Source of the DNA: Nitrospirota bacterium
GTDB lineage: Bacteria > Nitrospirota > JACRHJ01
Assembly (NCBI GenBank): GCA_027328825.1
Contig: DAHWTK010000091.1
Coordinates: 1-6,545 of the forward strand
Reading direction: 5' to 3'
DNA: 6,545 nt
The number at the start of each line of letters is the position of its first letter. Positions within the stretch are counted from its first letter, which is position 1. Position numbers and translations under genes: made by a program. This document shows positions 5,996-6,545 of this stretch, in pieces. The notes below the pieces were generated by a model. It made no database searches and was not told where the DNA came from. It worked only from the letters and a program-made list of their open reading frames with translations.

Positions 5996-6545
5996 CGGTT
6001 AAAAAATCCCTTCAAATTGCCCTTGCCGGTCTTGTGTTCCTGTGTCTGGCGATTGTCTCGGCGTTCATAACCATGAAGGCGGTTACATGGAGCCGGACAG
6101 TAGCCGTTCCGGACGTGCGGGACATGAACCTGCCTGCGGCCATAAACCTCATAAGAAACGCGGGCCTGAATATAAAGGTGGAGCGCGAGGAGCATCACCC
6201 CACGGTGCCGCAGAACTATATCATCGGCCAGAACCCCGCGCCCGGCGACCGCGTGAAGGGCGGCAGGGATGTGCTGGTTGTCGTGAGCCTCGGCTCTCAG
6301 GAGGTAACCGTGCCGCAGGTTGCGGGCGAGGTCTTCCGGCTTGCCCAGGTCGGGCTCAGGCAGGCAGGGCTGAACCTCGGCGAGCTGGCGCGCGTAAATT
6401 CGCCGTCCCCCGTCGATACGGTAATATTGCAGTCCCCGCCGAAGGGAACCGTGGTGCAGAAGGACTCGGCGGTGGATATACTCGCGAGTGCGGGCGCCCG
6501 TTTGACCCGTTACGTGACGCCCGATTTGAGGGGAATGACCCTTCC
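5986..6545 (+). CDS. Membrane-anchored PASTA-domain protein, 3'-truncated by window edge
   Basis: The 186 visible codons run open to the window end. A short basic N-terminus (MSLTVKKS) is followed by one hydrophobic helix (about residues 9-30) and then extracytoplasmic PASTA repeats: PASTA1 about 38-103 (VPDVRDMNLPAAINLI...VVVSLG), PASTA2 about 106-170 (VPQVAGEVFRLAQVGL...DILASAG) and the start of PASTA3 at 177 (VTPDLRGMTL). PASTA domains commonly bind peptidoglycan or muropeptides in Ser/Thr kinases and some PBPs, but here no kinase or transpeptidase domain precedes them. The topology suggests a periplasmic cell-wall-sensing or structural role, which is inference. The ATG at 5986 overlaps the rsmB 3' end by 10 nt in another frame and has AAGGA (5977-5981) 4 nt upstream. 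What follows the third repeat is outside the window. Confidence 0.88.
   Translation, partial: MSLTVKKSLQIALAGLVFLCLAIVSAFITMKAVTWSRTVAVPDVRDMNLPAAINLIRNAGLNIKVEREEHHPTVPQNYIIGQNPAPGDRVKGGRDVLVVVSLGSQEVTVPQVAGEVFRLAQVGLRQAGLNLGELARVNSPSPVDTVILQSPPKGTVVQKDSAVDILASAGARLTRYVTPDLRGMTL

Overview
This 6.5 kb window comes from a moderately GC-rich bacterium. It is a gene-dense, entirely plus-strand stretch of housekeeping genes. Two things point loosely towards a Desulfobacterota/Nitrospirota-type lineage: frequent ATA (Ile) and AGG (Arg) codons in otherwise GC-rich genes, and the order def-fmt-DUF116-rsmB-PASTA, which I recall from such genomes. This placement is inference and I hold it loosely.

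Layout: the window opens inside the first Walker A motif of a ClpB/Hsp104-type disaggregase, whose gene ends at 1966. A 136-bp gap follows (1967-2102), holding a small imperfect palindromic repeat and a weak candidate promoter. From 2103 to the end there are five tightly packed genes: def (peptide deformylase), fmt (Met-tRNA formyltransferase), a DUF116 membrane protein with a cysteine cluster, rsmB (16S rRNA m5C methyltransferase) and a PASTA-repeat membrane protein cut off by the window end. Every junction in this run overlaps, by 4, 4, 8 and 10 nt, so one transcript and translational coupling are likely. def and fmt both begin with TTG. Fmt adds the formyl group to initiator Met-tRNA, Def removes it from nascent proteins, and RsmB matures the 16S rRNA. 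The operon is therefore mainly about translation, with two less understood envelope-associated proteins attached.

The unusual signal is repeat DNA inside the genes. fmt carries about 185 bp of GC-rich palindromic and tandem repeats in its C-terminal domain. rsmB carries a related composite repeat in the opposite orientation just before its DAPC motif, and probably a third hairpin-forming insertion near its N-terminus. All three are read through in frame as low-complexity Pro/Ser/Gly/Glu peptides and fall in variable loops, while all catalytic motifs remain intact. This resembles the logic of Rickettsia palindromic elements in coding sequence. The family here is not one I can name, and I see no transposase or other mobilising gene in the window.
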